The notes: generated by a model from the sequence alone, not told the origin. Shown: positions 35,141-48,544, numbered from the stretch's first letter. The stretch is 64,000 nucleotides of DNA from Agelas oroides (GCA_949130485.1 OX422193.1:5624871-5688870); one strand, 5' to 3'. Numbers and translations are program-made.

Positions 35141-36499
35141 CTGCATACCAATAGCAGTAAAAAATATAGTAATAGTCCTGACTGACAAAGCAGATCAGAA
35201 CTTAGTCAGCACTCTTACCTCACAGAATATGCATAGGTGGCCTTGTACATACACAAAAATCACTCAAATGAGAAAGCCCGGTTTGGGATATCTTGATAGC
35301 ATATTTGGCTTTGGAAAACTACTATCCAGAGGTCCCTTTCTCTGAACTGATTCATCTTAAGTTTAAACCCGTAGAGGAAGGGAGCTAGTATATTGTATAA
35401 CTTTCCAATTTCAGAAAACTTTTCCTGCACAATACATGCTGTTTGAAAACTCTCGTTTATTACATAGCCAAGGAGTGGTGAGTAATGAGCCTTTGAGGTT
35501 ACATACATGTAAACAGAGTTACTCGGTATTGTGTGAATTTAGTTGCCACATAAACTAACTGACGTATACTGGCACGTTTCCTGGTAGATCAACTGGTATG
35601 TACAACACAGCACATTACATCAATAAACTTGAGAACCTAACGTCATGTATACACTATACATGGACCAATACTGCTTTCAGATTTCTTTTTGCTCAGTTGG
35701 GAACCAATACTATTATACATATATCACATTGCATGTTGTCAAAGTGGTGAAACAGGTCGGCTGGACCTTGTTCTGTTAGCTTGAGGGTATGAATATATCA
35801 TAAGGAGTTGTGAATAAAAGCTCAAGTTACACATTAGAAGTAAACATGATGATCAACAGTGAACATGTGTGTGAATTTCATTACCATATGAACAAATTGA
35901 CGTACTGAAACATTTCCTGGTAGATCATGCTACTGATATGTGCAAACATACATTACATCATAAAAGCTAATGTTTTAACTTCACTGATACACTATTAATT
36001 AATTTGCCCAATGCTGCTAGTAGATTTCAATCGAAGTGCACTGCTAGCTACTGTACATTTCTGGTGATAATCTTGTGCAGTGACATTAAATGTGCATGCA
36101 AGTTACTAGTAGTTGTTGCAGTACCATCACTGAGAAAAGTGATGATAATTATAATGACTTACATGTCACTTGCTTGCCCACCAATTAGCCCTATTACTTG
36201 CACTGTATATGTACAGGGTAACCACGTGCACGGTTGCTGCTAGTGACCACTATGGGCAAATAAATCACTGACTGTGTGCATGGATGATACTATGTGTGTT
36301 GTACATGCATGAAATTTGAGACAGTTTTATGTGCAAGTAAGTAACCTTTGCACTCAAAAACTACCACAACACAGTACACCTACATTATGTACTAGACAAA
36401 CCACATTTACACCAGAAATATGGTATTTCTGGAAGGTGCTTGTTTACTGGAGTTGAGAAACTGTACTCTGGCCCAATCCTTACTAACCGAGCACAGTAA
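35141..36499. other. Non-coding, old duplicated 3'-flank material
   Basis: At about 35270-35345 (minus strand) lies a diverged copy of the terminal exon of the coiled-coil gene (tagtagttttccaaagcc, ctatcaagatatcc); its frame does not match the parent. Blocks at 35530 and 35870 repeat the flank motif. No intact gene was seen. Confidence 0.5.
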
Positions 36500-37127
36500 A
36501 CAGTAAGTTTTTAGTCACCAGCATTGATCATTCGGGTTGTAGGCTTGAACTTTGTTATGCAGTTTGAGGTGGGGGCTATGAATATATGGAGTTCGAGTTA
36601 CGTGAACCAAGCAGTAAACATGGCCAATATTATAGTGTGAATTTACTTGCCACATGAATCGAATGACATACTGAAACACTTCCCTGTAGATCAACAACAC
36701 CACTCATTACATCATAAACCAATGATCTTAAGTCCTGGACTTTGACCAATGGAATTTCCACTTTAGTTCTTTGAGAACCTACAGTAACTATACAGTGCAT
36801 GCCTGCAGAATACTTGCCCACCCCTGTATCATAAAGTTGAGCTGCATAGGACAAACAGTCATTGATACAAACAATTCATGGTTTGTGTACCTTATGCACA
36901 TGTATAATTATGCGTACCTTAAGCATGCACACACTGGTGGTGGCTAAAAACATTAATTTAGGTGCATATTAAAGCTTTGCACTCAAAAGTTAAGACGTGC
37001 ACACCAATTTCAAGTACATTCACACAGTACATACAAAAACAACAAAAACCTAGAGGCCAGATGAGCCCCTTTTGCCACATGTATGCACAACCACACCCAA
37101 TCATCCTGCAAAAACTATAAATTATAC

Positions 37128-37531
37128 TCAAGAGAGATCTCGTTGCTTGCGATATCTTGATGGGAGACTTCTTCCCTTTGGACCACTAGGCCTTCGGAAC
37201 CTACTTTCGAGAGGCTGTAATGCTTCTTCCCTTCTGGGCTGTATAAGAAAGACATGTGCTGGTAGTAAGATGAATGCATGCATGGTGACACTGACAATAG
37301 TGGATGGCACCGTACAGAATACAATGTTATGAATCTTGCATACTTACATCTTCAAAAGACGATGAGGGCTCATAGGTGACAGTATCATTACTGGATAGTG
37401 TTCTCGAGGACTTTGGCTTTGGGGCTACGGGAGGAGGCTCCTTTTTGGGAGGAGGAGGCTCCTTTTTGGGAGGAGAAGGCTCCTTTTTGGGAGGAGAAGG
37501 CTCATTTTTGGGAGGAGAAGTAGAGATCAGG
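37128..37531 (-). pseudogene. Duplicated last two exons of the coiled-coil gene
   Basis: Minus strand exons 37348-37531 and 37128-37238 (stop TGA) match the last two exons of the gene at 48545-56772, with intact splice sites and the same phases. The first encodes an expanded Pro/Lys tail, four units of the kind SPPKKEP, against one in the parent, then VAPKPK and SSSFED. The second encodes RRPSGPKGRSLPSRY. The exon before it survives only as its last part (about 37970-38020), cut off by the inverted repeat block. The pair is open, so it could be an alternative 3' end spliced from 49572. I think an unexpressed duplicate is more likely. Confidence 0.7.
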
Positions 37532-38039
37532 CTGGAGAGGTAACAGAGAATTAACTACTATGCATTAGTCATGAATGAATAAATACCACATCCCTCCATC
37601 ACCTCTCTCTATAGGATGTGGATTTGGTGAAATACAAATGATCAGTCTGTAGTCTGGTACAAGTTGTATCTCAAGAGTATAGCATCACAAGGCAAGTTCA
37701 ACTACGACAATAGCTACCTGAGGTTCAATGCTTATGGCAACATGACAGTATTCATAAGCGTTTGTACTACTTACCAACCTGTTCATAACAACCACTGCAC
37801 ATGTCCCACCGTAAGTATACATATTCTTCTACACAGCATGCTATGCAGCAAGAAGAAAATTAAATAGGGCTACATCCTGCAGGGCTACAGACAAAAGGGA
37901 GGCAGGAGTGACCAGGAACAAAAGCCACCTTACACCTTGTATTTCTGTATTTTCCATCATCACAAACACCTGTTGGACCCCTCACCCACCTGCTCTCGAT
38001 TCTCCCTACCCCTCCTGGTTACAGCTTGGGGTTTTGGGT

Positions 38040-41000
38040 GGTGTGTACCATTCTGTCAACTATGCACACCACAAAACTCTCTACATACACATTATAGAAT
38101 AGTTGGCGAATATTATTCTATCGTGTATTCTGTTCACATTACTGCATTTGAAGTGCTCTCTTGCTGAACTTTTGACATGGGACTCATACACACTGTGGAG
38201 ATGCTTCAACTATTCATGCATCTACACTGCAAAAAAAAAGAACGGTAATCGTTTTGACCACTGAGTGCATGGTTACCCTGGTTGCATACATGCTGAGAAG
38301 AAAGCCACCTGACCCCAAATCGTACCTTACATCTGGCAAACCCTCAGAACATCTGTGAGGGAGTCACTATTTACAACTACACTTCAAAAATATGATACTT
38401 TTGATATAAGCTGGTGTCTCCCTCACAGATGTTCAGTGATTACTATATCTGCAAGGTCATGGTTGTTATTGCATGCTCTCTGATACAAGCAGGTGTGACC
38501 CCTTCACAGATGTTCAGTGGTTACTAACTGCAAAGATCCAGGTTGTATTATGATTATAGGGAAGCTTCCTCTCTGGTTGTCTTGTGCAATTAGCAATACA
38601 TAACCACTGTTTCTTCAGCTGGTCTGCAACTAGGGCAACCACTCTGTGGTTAAAACAACCAATTTGTTTTTGCAGTGGATCAAAATGCATATGAGTGAGT
38701 TCCAATACAGTGCTTCAAACATGATGATGAGACAGAAATATGGGATGGAATAGCACTTAGTTTCTACCTGAAACTACAACAAATTGATTTCACTATAAAA
38801 TCCAAGCACATATGTAGCCACGGTACTACATGCTCATTGCTGCAACAAATGTGCAAGGGTGCACATGTTGCAGCTTGCTAGCTCAATACAAGCATTCACC
38901 TAGCTATACTCACACTTCTTGTGGCGCATGAAACACAGACTTTGAGTCTGGCTTGGTGACAACATGCACTGGTGAAGTCAGCTCTGGATCATACCTGCAC
39001 CAAAAACACCAACACAACTAATACAGAGTAGTGTGTGAAAATATTGAGTTAAACAATTGTACACCATGGTAGCCTAGTTACACATGTACGATAGTATTGT
39101 TCTCCAAACTGGTTGGAGTCTGTCTTGGTGACATCATGTGCAGGGGTAGTCGTCTCCGCATCATTATTCTCACAGTTGGCTGATCCTTGTTAAAAAGTAC
39201 ATACAAGGCTGTTACAACATCCTGTGATAACAATTTTGACAGTTATAGCATCACAGCCATGGGATTATGATACTCAACACTTACCCGTAGGTTGTGTCCT
39301 CAGATGCAGCCATTAGCAACACTCATGCACTAGACAGATATAATTATGTGTTGCCTAGGTAAACCACACACTATAATTTTCAGATCAACCTATTAAGCAG
39401 TGGATGTAGAGCCTACGTTTGAGGCTATCACTAGGAATGTGGTTACAGCTTGTTTTGGGTGGCGTGTATCATTCTGCACCCTATGCACACCACAAAACTC
39501 TCTAGGTGCACATTATAGAATAGATAGCGAATATTATTCTATCACGTATTCCATTCACATTACTACATTTGAAGTGCTGTCTTGCTGAACTATTGAGGTG
39601 GGGCTCACACACACTGTGGAGATGCTTCAACTATTCATGAATCTATGAAGTACATAATTATGAGTCCCACTCAAAAGTTTAACAAAACAGTGGTTCGAAC
39701 ATGTGAGACAAACTATGTGTTGGAATACCATTCAATTTCTATCCAAAACTGCAACAAATATGAATTTTTATTTTCACTATAAACCTAAGAAAATATGTAG
39801 CTAAGGTAGCTGCGTTGAGCTACCTCATTGCTGCAAAAAATGTGCAAGGATGCGTGTGTTGTAGCATGCTCAGTGTTCACCTAGCTATACTCACGCTTCT
39901 AGTGCTCCAAACTGCTTTGTGGCAGAGTCTGTCTTGGTGACATCATGTGCAGGGGTAGTCAACTCTGCATGACTATTCTCACAGTTGGCTGATCCTTGTT
40001 AAAAAGTATATACAAGGTTGTTACAACATCCTGTGATAACAATTTCAACAGTTATAGCATCACAACCATGGGATTATGATAATCAACACTTACCCGTTGG
40101 CTGTGCCCTCAGATGCAGCCATTATCCCTGGCTACCATGCAATATTTAACCTTTTACCTAACAACACCCATGTGCTAGACAGATATATATAATTATGTGT
40201 TGCCTAGGTAAACACACTCCACGTGCCACATTCTATAACTTTCAATTAAGCAGTGAATGTAGAGCCTAGGTTTATAGCTTGTGGTTTTGGGTAAACCAAA
40301 CATGATGTGACTCTCACAATAAAGTGACCCACAAAGAACCTGATACTCACTACCAGAGTGACCAAGCCCAAGCTTACATCTACCAGTTTTGTAAACTGAT
40401 AACTGTCAGACATGTGGCTAACAAATGCAAAGTATAAAGCTGGCTTCCACTGGAGACAAGATGCTTGATCTCCTGATGCTATACTCGCATACTTGAACAA
40501 GACCTACTTCATGCTAGGGTATCTGTTGAAACAGAGGCACAATATTGAAGATCCTTTTACACTAAAACTAAAACCCAATTCTAATTAACTATTTTCACCC
40601 TGGGATTTCTTCAATGTACCTAATTGCCTCTTCTGCTGAGATCAAGTGCCTTAAAACTTCAGCCAAAGGGACTTTCAGGCATCCTATGCAGATATGTAAC
40701 ACTAACTGCACCCTATGACTAGTGAGCTTAGAATAGTCAGAAATGCATTCGTAGGAACAATGATGTGCCGACACAGTACTCCCCCCACTTGACACTACAA
40801 CTCCCGACCAGTAAACTCCGGTCCAGACTAGAAACTCCCTATATACACTGCCAGAAATAGATGCGCTAAAGATCAGATGAGGTTTCAACTCAAGGAGGAA
40901 ACACTTAATGATGACCGTGGGCTCTAAGGCTAAGCACAATAGCAACCATTTGATTTTCACTATATCCCAAGTGCATTGTGCCAAGTGCTTCAAAAGCAGT

Positions 41001-41960
41001 CAGTTGAAGATAATGGGTTACCTTAAGCTAACCACTATTTTTAAGGGACTATAACGCATGGGTGGAGCAATTGCCAAGGCAGGTTGGTAAGTTGGTGTTA
41101 GTCCAGTTCCGAGATCTTATCTGGTGCATATACTGCTTAGTCATTTCACTTGTAAGATGCACTCACACTTGTGTGGTGTTCTAAAAGTTGCAGTCCTCAT
41201 GAACAAGTTAACATGCAATAACAGTTCATCCTATTTGGGGTTATGCAGATTTGCATGTATAAATTGGGTGTATATGAACGACTGGCGTACAGCAAAAAGC
41301 ATAAAAACAGTTTATTGCTGGTTGTTTCTAGCGCTAGTCTGTTCAGGGAGTCCACTATAACTCAAAACCTGAAACACATGGAGGAAAGTTAAAGTTCAGA
41401 TTGTTCATAAGAAGAGATCAGATACTAAATGCCACTCTTCTAGCCGATGACTCCAAAATGTGATGTTAGTACACTGTGCTGAGTGAGGAGCATGCCAAAT
41501 GAACCAGAACAGCTGCACAGGGAGACAATGCCAGTTGAGAAGAGCGTTTGAATTTCTGTTGTACATGCAGGCATGCCCCACACATTCTACCTTAGTTAAA
41601 ACTTTGATTCCGTACCATTTTATGCATGCTGCATTTCTGAGACTCACAAATTATCAGCACAGTTCAGATTCAAGTTACTAGTCACCTGCTCCATTAACTG
41701 TAGTCATAAAACTCCAGTGAGTGGTATAAAAGAAAGCATGCAAGAGGGAGAAATTATTTGGAAGTTCAGCTTGCTTTCACAAGCAAAGAAACTCTTCAAA
41801 AATGACCCTGCCTGCCCGGAAGCAAGCAGCCAGTCACTCTATCATTGTATACCACTACAGTGGTGTAGCTAATGTTAACAGTTGTACCTTCTAAAAGAGG
41901 CTTCCTTTCTTCTTCAACTGTGTAACCATGTTTGCAACAGATACAGCCCATTACATGAAC
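38040..41960. repeat. Inverted segmental duplicate of the ARHGAP 3' flank
   Basis: Most of this block is the reverse complement of about 20390-23600. Matching landmarks are the ggttgtatcttctaaaag/acctgctccattaactgtag blocks near 41690-41900, the tagagcctaggtt block near 40260, and three exon-9 fragments on the minus strand (about 38930-38997, 39098-39160 and 39898-39975). About 780 bases (40890-41670) have no counterpart. No intact exon remains here. Confidence 0.75.
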
Positions 41961-42219
41961 ACCTGTCAGCAACACAACTGACTCCAGTGATTGGAATTCC
42001 GCTATACCGTATACACACGTGATTATCGAGGGCGTGGCAGTATTGTGATGTGAACGGCTTGCTTGGGAGCCAATAGCGTGTCTAATAGCTACTTTGCAGG
42101 AGGTACTGAATGGGAAGTGAGCATGCGAGGCTTGGCCTCGCTTCCTAGGATGGTTCGGGAGCATGTCCCAGGTCAGGTAGCATACAATGCTTGAGTGATG
42201 TAAATAACTTACACTAATC

Positions 42220-42640
42220 TAGTCTCGCAAGCCTGACCCACTTCCGCCAAAAAGGGAAGGGTGCTGTACGGTGCGGTCCAATCACGTTGCAGTATCTTGT
42301 CACATGACACATTACATCACTGTTTGAGGGGTCTAAAAAACGGCGACAGAGAGCTAAGACATTTTTTCTGCTGGTCTCGCAAGCCAGACCCACTTCCGGG
42401 GTGAACTAGCCGAGTCCCACCGGAATGCAATTAGCTGGATGACGTAACCAGATTTCAAATAATGCACTCTTGAATTACCGGTTGCGGAGTAAGCACGCTC
42501 CCCGAGAAGTATAGCCGAAGTGTTTTTACAGCTTCAGCAGTCGCGGAAAAGATGCCCTAGCTCTCTTTCGCCGTTTTTAAGACTGCTATTGCTACTCAAG
42601 CAGTGACGTAATGCGTCATGTGACAAAAAATACTGCAATG
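42220..42640. mobile_element. TAGTCTCGC-family copies, interrupted
   Basis: One copy starts at 42220 (tagtctcgcaagcctgaccc). A second starts at about 42372 (ggtctcgcaagccagaccca) and runs in family order to tactgcaatgtaa near 42640, where the giant foldback begins. The missing right part resumes after 45475. Confidence 0.7.
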
Positions 42641-42654
42641 TAATTGTATCAGAG

Positions 42655-45475
42655 GAGGTTGGACACGCTTACGGACGTGCACGAAACTCCGTGTCACGTA
42701 TGGTTAGTAAACATTGCAAGATCAGCGTGGCGACGGCTCTCGAAGTGCGTTTTTGTACCTGTCCTGTCGCGGGAACTAAGACCTGTAAGAGCATCATACT
42801 CGGTTCGCGGATAGTTGAGATGGGACCCTACTGCTCCTGGTATCTGTGGCGCTGGGGAGTCAAACTTCGCAGCAAGAGCGAGTTAAACCCGGAGCGTGAT
42901 TAACATGACCTGGAGGATGGTACTTTGAGCAGTTGTAGCTCCATAACGCAACGGGCTACGAAGCTCGGACTTGCGTTGTATGAAAGTAGAAAGACGGCTG
43001 ATTCCAGTGATGTGGTGACACCCCCATTGGTTTTGGAGCTACAGAGCTTTGAAAGTTGACAAGATTTGGGAAATGTGAAAATAGGCTAAAATTTAGGAGC
43101 TCATATCTTCCGGTCAGATCATGCTATTGTGACAGAACTTGCACCAAAATAAAGCCCTTTCCATGTACTTTGTGATGATCTCCACATTGTTGGTGACACC
43201 CCATACAGATTTGGAGTAATCCAGCTTTGAAGTTGACCATAGTTGTGGAGGATGTAAATCTGGGTAAAATTCACTCACCCGTATCTCCTCAACAAAGAAG
43301 ACAGTGGTGATGGGACTCACACCAAAATGATGCACATTCTATATACTTTCTGATGATATCCATATTGTTGGTGACATCCCATACAAATTTGGAGCTATAC
43401 GGCTTTGAAGTCAACTGTGTTTGTGCAATATCAAAATATGTGGTAAATAGGAGCCCATATCTTCCCATCAGATTATCCTATTGTGACAGAACTTGAAGGC
43501 CTTTCCATGTACTTTGTGATGATCTCCACACTGTTGGTGACACCCCATACGGATTTGGAGTAATCCAGCTTTGAAGTTGACCATAATTGTGAAAGATGTA
43601 AATCTGGGTAGAATTTACTCACCCATATAACCTCAACAAAGAAGACAGTGGTGATGGGACTCGCACCAAAATGATGCACATTCCATATACTTCCATATTG
43701 TTGGTGACACCCCATGAAGGTTTAGAGCTTTGAGGTCAACCATGTTAGTGCAATATCCGAATATGGGTAAAATTTAACCACCTGACAGTGTATATCTTCT
43801 GAAAAAGAGACAGAAGTGATGGGACTCACACCAGATGGCTAGGAAGTCAACTACGTTTGTGAAACTTTGAACTACCAATATCTTAGCCATAGGCTATGGA
43901 GTGAGACTACCGATATCATTGAGGAACATGCATGCATGATGCATGAGACTTAACCTAATCTACGAATTTCTATGTGATATTCACCAGAATGCATTTATGT
44001 GTAAACCTACTGCAATCAAACCATGGTCTAATGAAATGACCTCATTCATAGGCCTTCCCTGCCTCCAGCATATTACCACAGGCCTTCTCCATTTGGAAAT
44101 GACTAAACGTTCGATGTAGAGAAGGCATGAGAATGAGATGCTATTAATAGAGTGTCGCCATTGAAGTGGAATCATCGATATCTGAAAGTATAATTATATC
44201 ACTTTCACATTGTTGGCTATACTTGAGTAGATAATACTTTCAAAAACAAAGGTCCAAGAATAAAGACATCACCACTATGAGTAGGTATCACCAGAAAGTA
44301 CATAGAATGTGCATCTTTTGTGTAAGTCCCATCACTGTCCTCAGAGATGTATATTTTTATCAGCAAAATTTGACATGATTTCTGAGCAAGATGGCTTCAA
44401 ATTTCTATGATATGTCACAGAAAATCTGAATATCATCAGAAAGTATACAGAATGTGCTTCATTTTGGTGAGTCCCATCACCACTGTCTTTTTTGCTGAGG
44501 AGACACAGGTGATTGAGTTTTACCCATATTTTGAAAGCTGGATTACTCCAAATCCGTATGGGGTGTCACCAACAGTGTGGAGATCATCACAAAGTACATG
44601 GAAAGGCCTTCAAGTTCTGTCACAATAGCATAATCTGATGGGAAGATATGGGCTCCTATTTACCACATATTTTGATATTGCACAAACACAGTTGACTTCA
44701 AAGCCGTATAGCTCCAAATTTGTATGGGATGTCACCAACAATATGGATATCATCAGAAAGTATATAGAATGTGCATCATTTTGGTGTGAGTCCCATCACC
44801 ACTGTCTTCTTTGTTGAGGAGATACGGGTGAGTGAATTTTACCCAGATTTACATCCTCCACAACTATGGTCAACTTCAAAGCTGGATTACTCCAAATCTG
44901 TATGGGGTGTCACCAACAATGTGGAGATCATCACAAAGTACATGGAAAGGGCTTTATTTTGGTGCAAGTTCTGTCACAATAGCATGATCTGACCAGAAGA
45001 TACGAGCTCCTAAATTGGAGCCTATTTTCACATTTCCCAAATCTTGTCAACTTTCAAAGCTCTGTAGCTCCAAAACCAATGGGGGTGTCACCCCCACAAA
45101 TGCACATCACTGGAATCAGCCGTCTTTCTACTTTCATACAACGCAAGTCCGAGCTTCGTAGCCCGTTGCGTTATGGAGCTACAACTGCTCAAAGTACCGT
45201 CCTCCAGGTCATGTTAATCACGCTCCGGGTTTAACTCGCTCTTGCTGCGAAGTTTTGACTCCCCAGCGCCACAGATACGCAGGAGCAGTAGGGTCCCATC
45301 TCAACTATCCGCGAACCGAGTATGATGCTCTTACAGGTCCTAGTTCCCGCGACAGGACAGGTACAAAAACGCACTTCGAGAGCCGTCGCCACGCTGATCT
45401 TGCAATGTTTACTAACCATACGTGACACGGAGTTTCGTGCACGTCCGTAAGCGTGTCCAACCTCCTCTGGTATCG
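42655..45475. mobile_element. Giant foldback element, about 1.0-kb arms with satellite-like repeats
   Basis: The left arm, about 42655-43690, and right arm, about 44440-45475, are near-identical inverted repeats starting CAGAGGAGGTTGGACACGC. They are so similar that the 73-codon frames at 43114-43335 (-) and 44771-44992 (+) translate identically. Each arm contains related sub-units of about 175 bp (ttggtgacaccccatac, ttggagtaatccagctttg, agacagtggtgatgggactc) forming a repeat of about 345 bp. The spacer of about 750 bp holds further decayed units. There is no transposase and no host gene. It lies within a TAGTCTCGC-family element. Confidence 0.8.
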
Positions 45476-46187
45476 CACTGCATGTACAGTGCGGCGGGAC
45501 CAAATCAGAGGAGGGAGGACATGACGTCACGTCGTAGCGACAATAGCGCGCTCTGATGACATTCCAAGTGGCAAGAATCGTAAATGCAAGTTACAAGGAT
45601 CGCTCTATGGACTAAGTCACGACGGGCGCTCGGTGTTTTCGACTAAGCTGAAGCCATCTGGCTAGTCAAAAGTGGTTATTATGGCTCACCTCGAAGGCTA
45701 AGCTTGTAAATAGCCAGTTTTAACGCTAGGCGAGTCATGGGAGGCAATTTTAACTAGCAGACATGTTCAGTTTTGTCAAAAACCTCGCACGCCCATTGCG
45801 CCCATCGCTACTTTGTCCATAGAACCGTTCGTTTAGCTTGTGTCCGGACTTCTTGATCTTAGAATGTCAGTTAATTGTAGCTATCATGTGATCGCGTCCT
45901 TCCTCCTCTGCGGCGGGACACAGCTTGTATACCCAGTTCACCAGACCCTTCCTTTCTCCTGCGGAGGTGGGTCGGGCTTGCGGGACTGTTTCTGCTACTA
46001 CAGGAGCTGTGTAACACTTCGACTTTTCGGAGAGCGTGCGCACTTTGCAACAGGTAAGGGTGTAGCCTGGACGAGGCTAGTAAGAGTGAAGTAAATCTGG
46101 TTACGTCATCCAGCATTTCGGCTTCATACACGCAGTTCACCAGACAGTTATCTTTTTTTGCGGAAGTGGGTGTGGCTTGTGTGACTA
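45476..46187. mobile_element. Right-hand remains of TAGTCTCGC-family elements
   Basis: Family blocks occur in order: gtacagtgcggcgggac (45487), gggacacagcttgtataccc (45915), agacccttccttt, gtgggtcgggcttgcgggact (45967), and a second end at about 46163-46187 (gtgggtgtggcttgtgtgacta). Together with 42220-42640 they bracket the giant foldback. Confidence 0.6.
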
Positions 46188-46990
46188 ACTAATACCTACA
46201 TGCATGTTCGGTGCAGCAATTCGACTCCATGTCCAGTCTTACAATCACAGCAGTCCCTCCCAAGTTAACTCGAAATACAGCTCTCTAGGAAAGGTATACA
46301 TGACAGCAAACATTTGCTAACACTGCATGGCCTCTACAATCGAAGGATGGCACACTGGTTTGTGGGTTCTTCGTATTTACTTTTATTTAGATGTTTAGGG
46401 TACATGTGAAGTACAGGGGGATCTACAGCTTCAAAATATCAACCCGTGAAGAATGGCTGTGCAATAAAATCCAGGAGTGAGTATAATGCTAAGGGGGAGG
46501 CCAGTTGACTGTATGTGACATTGTAATGCGGGAAAAAATTACACCCCAAGTGGAAAGAAAAAATGTAATGAATGAATGAATGAATGAAAAGCCACAAAAG
46601 TGATGTGCAAGCCCAACGTTTCAATGTTTCATTCCAAGCCTGAGAGGACTTACTGAAGTTTGACACCACAGCTTGAAACAGTTATCATTGAAGTGTCTAC
46701 TGTGGAAGCGCTATGGTCGAGAGGTAATCCACAGTGATTGCACGGGGCCATACATTTGCAATCAAGGAATTGGACCTACGGTGACACAGGATTTTACAGT
46801 GGCTATCATGAAGGTACTCACATTTGCTAAAGATGAGAATATACGTAAATCCCTGCATGCTAACCTGAGTTATGATCAAAAATGATGACACTTCAGCGAC
46901 CACACAAACTTCATCCCAACTTGCAGCCTTGTATAAAGGCTAAGGTCTGTACATTGTGAACAAGCTAGGTCTATTAGGTACAACCTTCTG
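46188..46990. other. No recognisable gene
   Basis: A short (AATG)n run is at about 46565-46590. Short open frames on both strands show no domain. Confidence 0.5.
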
Positions 46991-46994
46991 GTAG

Positions 46995-47430
46995 CAGAAT
47001 ACCGATACAGCACGGCCACACTGAAGTATAAGTTTGCACTGACTGTACAAACTGCAAGTGTGGCAACAAATGCACCAGGAGTAGGTGAGGTGCATGCGTG
47101 GTGTTGGACCACTACTGCTAGTAGGGTTACTAGCTACAGGTAAGGTAGAGGTTCCTCCTGTGGGTGGTGTGACTGTAGCCTCATCTTTCACACACGGCCT
47201 GGGTACGAGGCTAGTGTGACTGTAGGTGAAAAAATAGAGTTTGCTATCTCAGTGACATCATCAAAAACTCTGCTGAAAGCATCATCCGAGTTGCAAGCTC
47301 TCTCAGCTGACTGCTGCAGCTAGGTTGTGGAAGAGGTAGTAGCTGGTACAGAGAGTGCCCAACTTGAGTAGGATCGAGAGGCAGCTGACGGAAAATTCTT
47401 GTAAAGCACACCATATAGTTGCTATTGAGT
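46995..47430 (-). pseudogene. Fragment of VWA gene exon 1
   Basis: On the minus strand this matches the start, signal peptide region and Ser/Thr/Pro linker of the VWA gene (CSSQLRELAT, and VTPPTGGTS with LPVASNPTSSSGPTPR). The frame is broken by small length changes in the signal-peptide part and near SQLRELAT, and the match ends after the linker. A 38-bp foldback element interrupts it. It is a relic of the duplicated gene junction. Confidence 0.85.
47176..47213. mobile_element. 38-bp TAGCCTCG-type element, exact TSD and natural empty site
   Basis: The element consists of little more than two ends: TAGCCTCATC at the left and GGCCTGGGTACGAGGCTA at the right. The 9-mer gtgtgactg is present on both sides (47167-47175 and 47214-47222). 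The intact gene at about 33667-33680 reads gtgggtggtgtgactgtagg with a single 9-mer, the empty site. Confidence 0.93.
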
Positions 47431-48544
47431 GAATCAGACATAATGTCATCAACTCAACATAGGTATATGCCTCTTCTTTTATAGCAAGAAAATGAATACA
47501 CAAGGTCATCTACTTACAAACTTGATGATACAATTACTAACACTAGAACATTGTGTGGGCGAGCCTGATCATGAGCAAGCAGCAAACGGGTTTGGCATAG
47601 GATTTGTCACGAACAAGTAGGTATCTTGATAAGTCTTCACCAGAGATAGCTAGGCATCATATACATGTCAACAGCCAGGACAGCTACTGTCAGTGTGGCT
47701 ACATATGCATGGACTAAGCTTTTACACCAAAGTCATGAGCTGAATTATTGGTGTTTATAAATGCCGTTTATGCATGGCCCTTACCTGGAGCGACCTCAAC
47801 CACCGGCGTCGTGATACAATTCTATAACAGTTATACTCCAGAAATATGGTATTTCTGGAAGCTGCTTGTTTATAAATGACTGGAGTTGAGAAACTGTATA
47901 CTCTGGCCCAATCCTTACTACCCGAGCACAAGTATAAAAGTAAGTTTTTATTCATTAGCATTTTGATCATTCAGGTTGTATGCTTGAACTTTGTTACGCA
48001 GTTTGAGGTGGGGGCTATGAATATATAGAGTTACATGAACCAAGCAGTAAACATGGCCAATATTATAGTGTGAATTTACTTGCAACATTACATATACTGA
48101 AACACTTCCCTGTAGATCAACAACACCACTCATTACATCATTCCAATGATCTTAATCCCTGGACTTCGACCAATGGAATTTGCACTTTGGGTTTTTGAGA
48201 ACCTACAGTAACTATACAGTGCATGCCTGCAGAATACTTGCCCACCCCTGTATCATAAAGTTGAGCTGCATAAGGATAAACAGTCATTGATACAAACAAT
48301 TCACGGTTTATGTACCTTATGCACATGTATGCGTACCTTAAGCATGCACACACTGGTGGTTGCTAAAAACATGAATTTTATGTGCATATTAAAGCTTTGC
48401 ATTCAGAAGTTAAAACGTCCACACCAATTTCAAGTACATTCACACAGTATATACAAAACCCTAGTTAAAGGCTAGAGGAGCCACTCTTGTCACAGGTATG
48501 CATAACCACACCCAATCCTCCTACATAAACTATAATTATTATAC

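Noticed and set aside
37664-37867. Plus-strand exon encoding YLKSIASQGKFNYDNSYLRF
   Set aside because: It looks protein-like, but the second copy near 49030 breaks the frame, no splice partners were found, and it lies in an intron of the minus-strand gene.
43114-44992. Two identical 73-codon proteins on opposite strands
   Set aside because: They reflect the inverted arms of the giant foldback. The frame overlaps satellite-like sub-units and has no recognisable domain.
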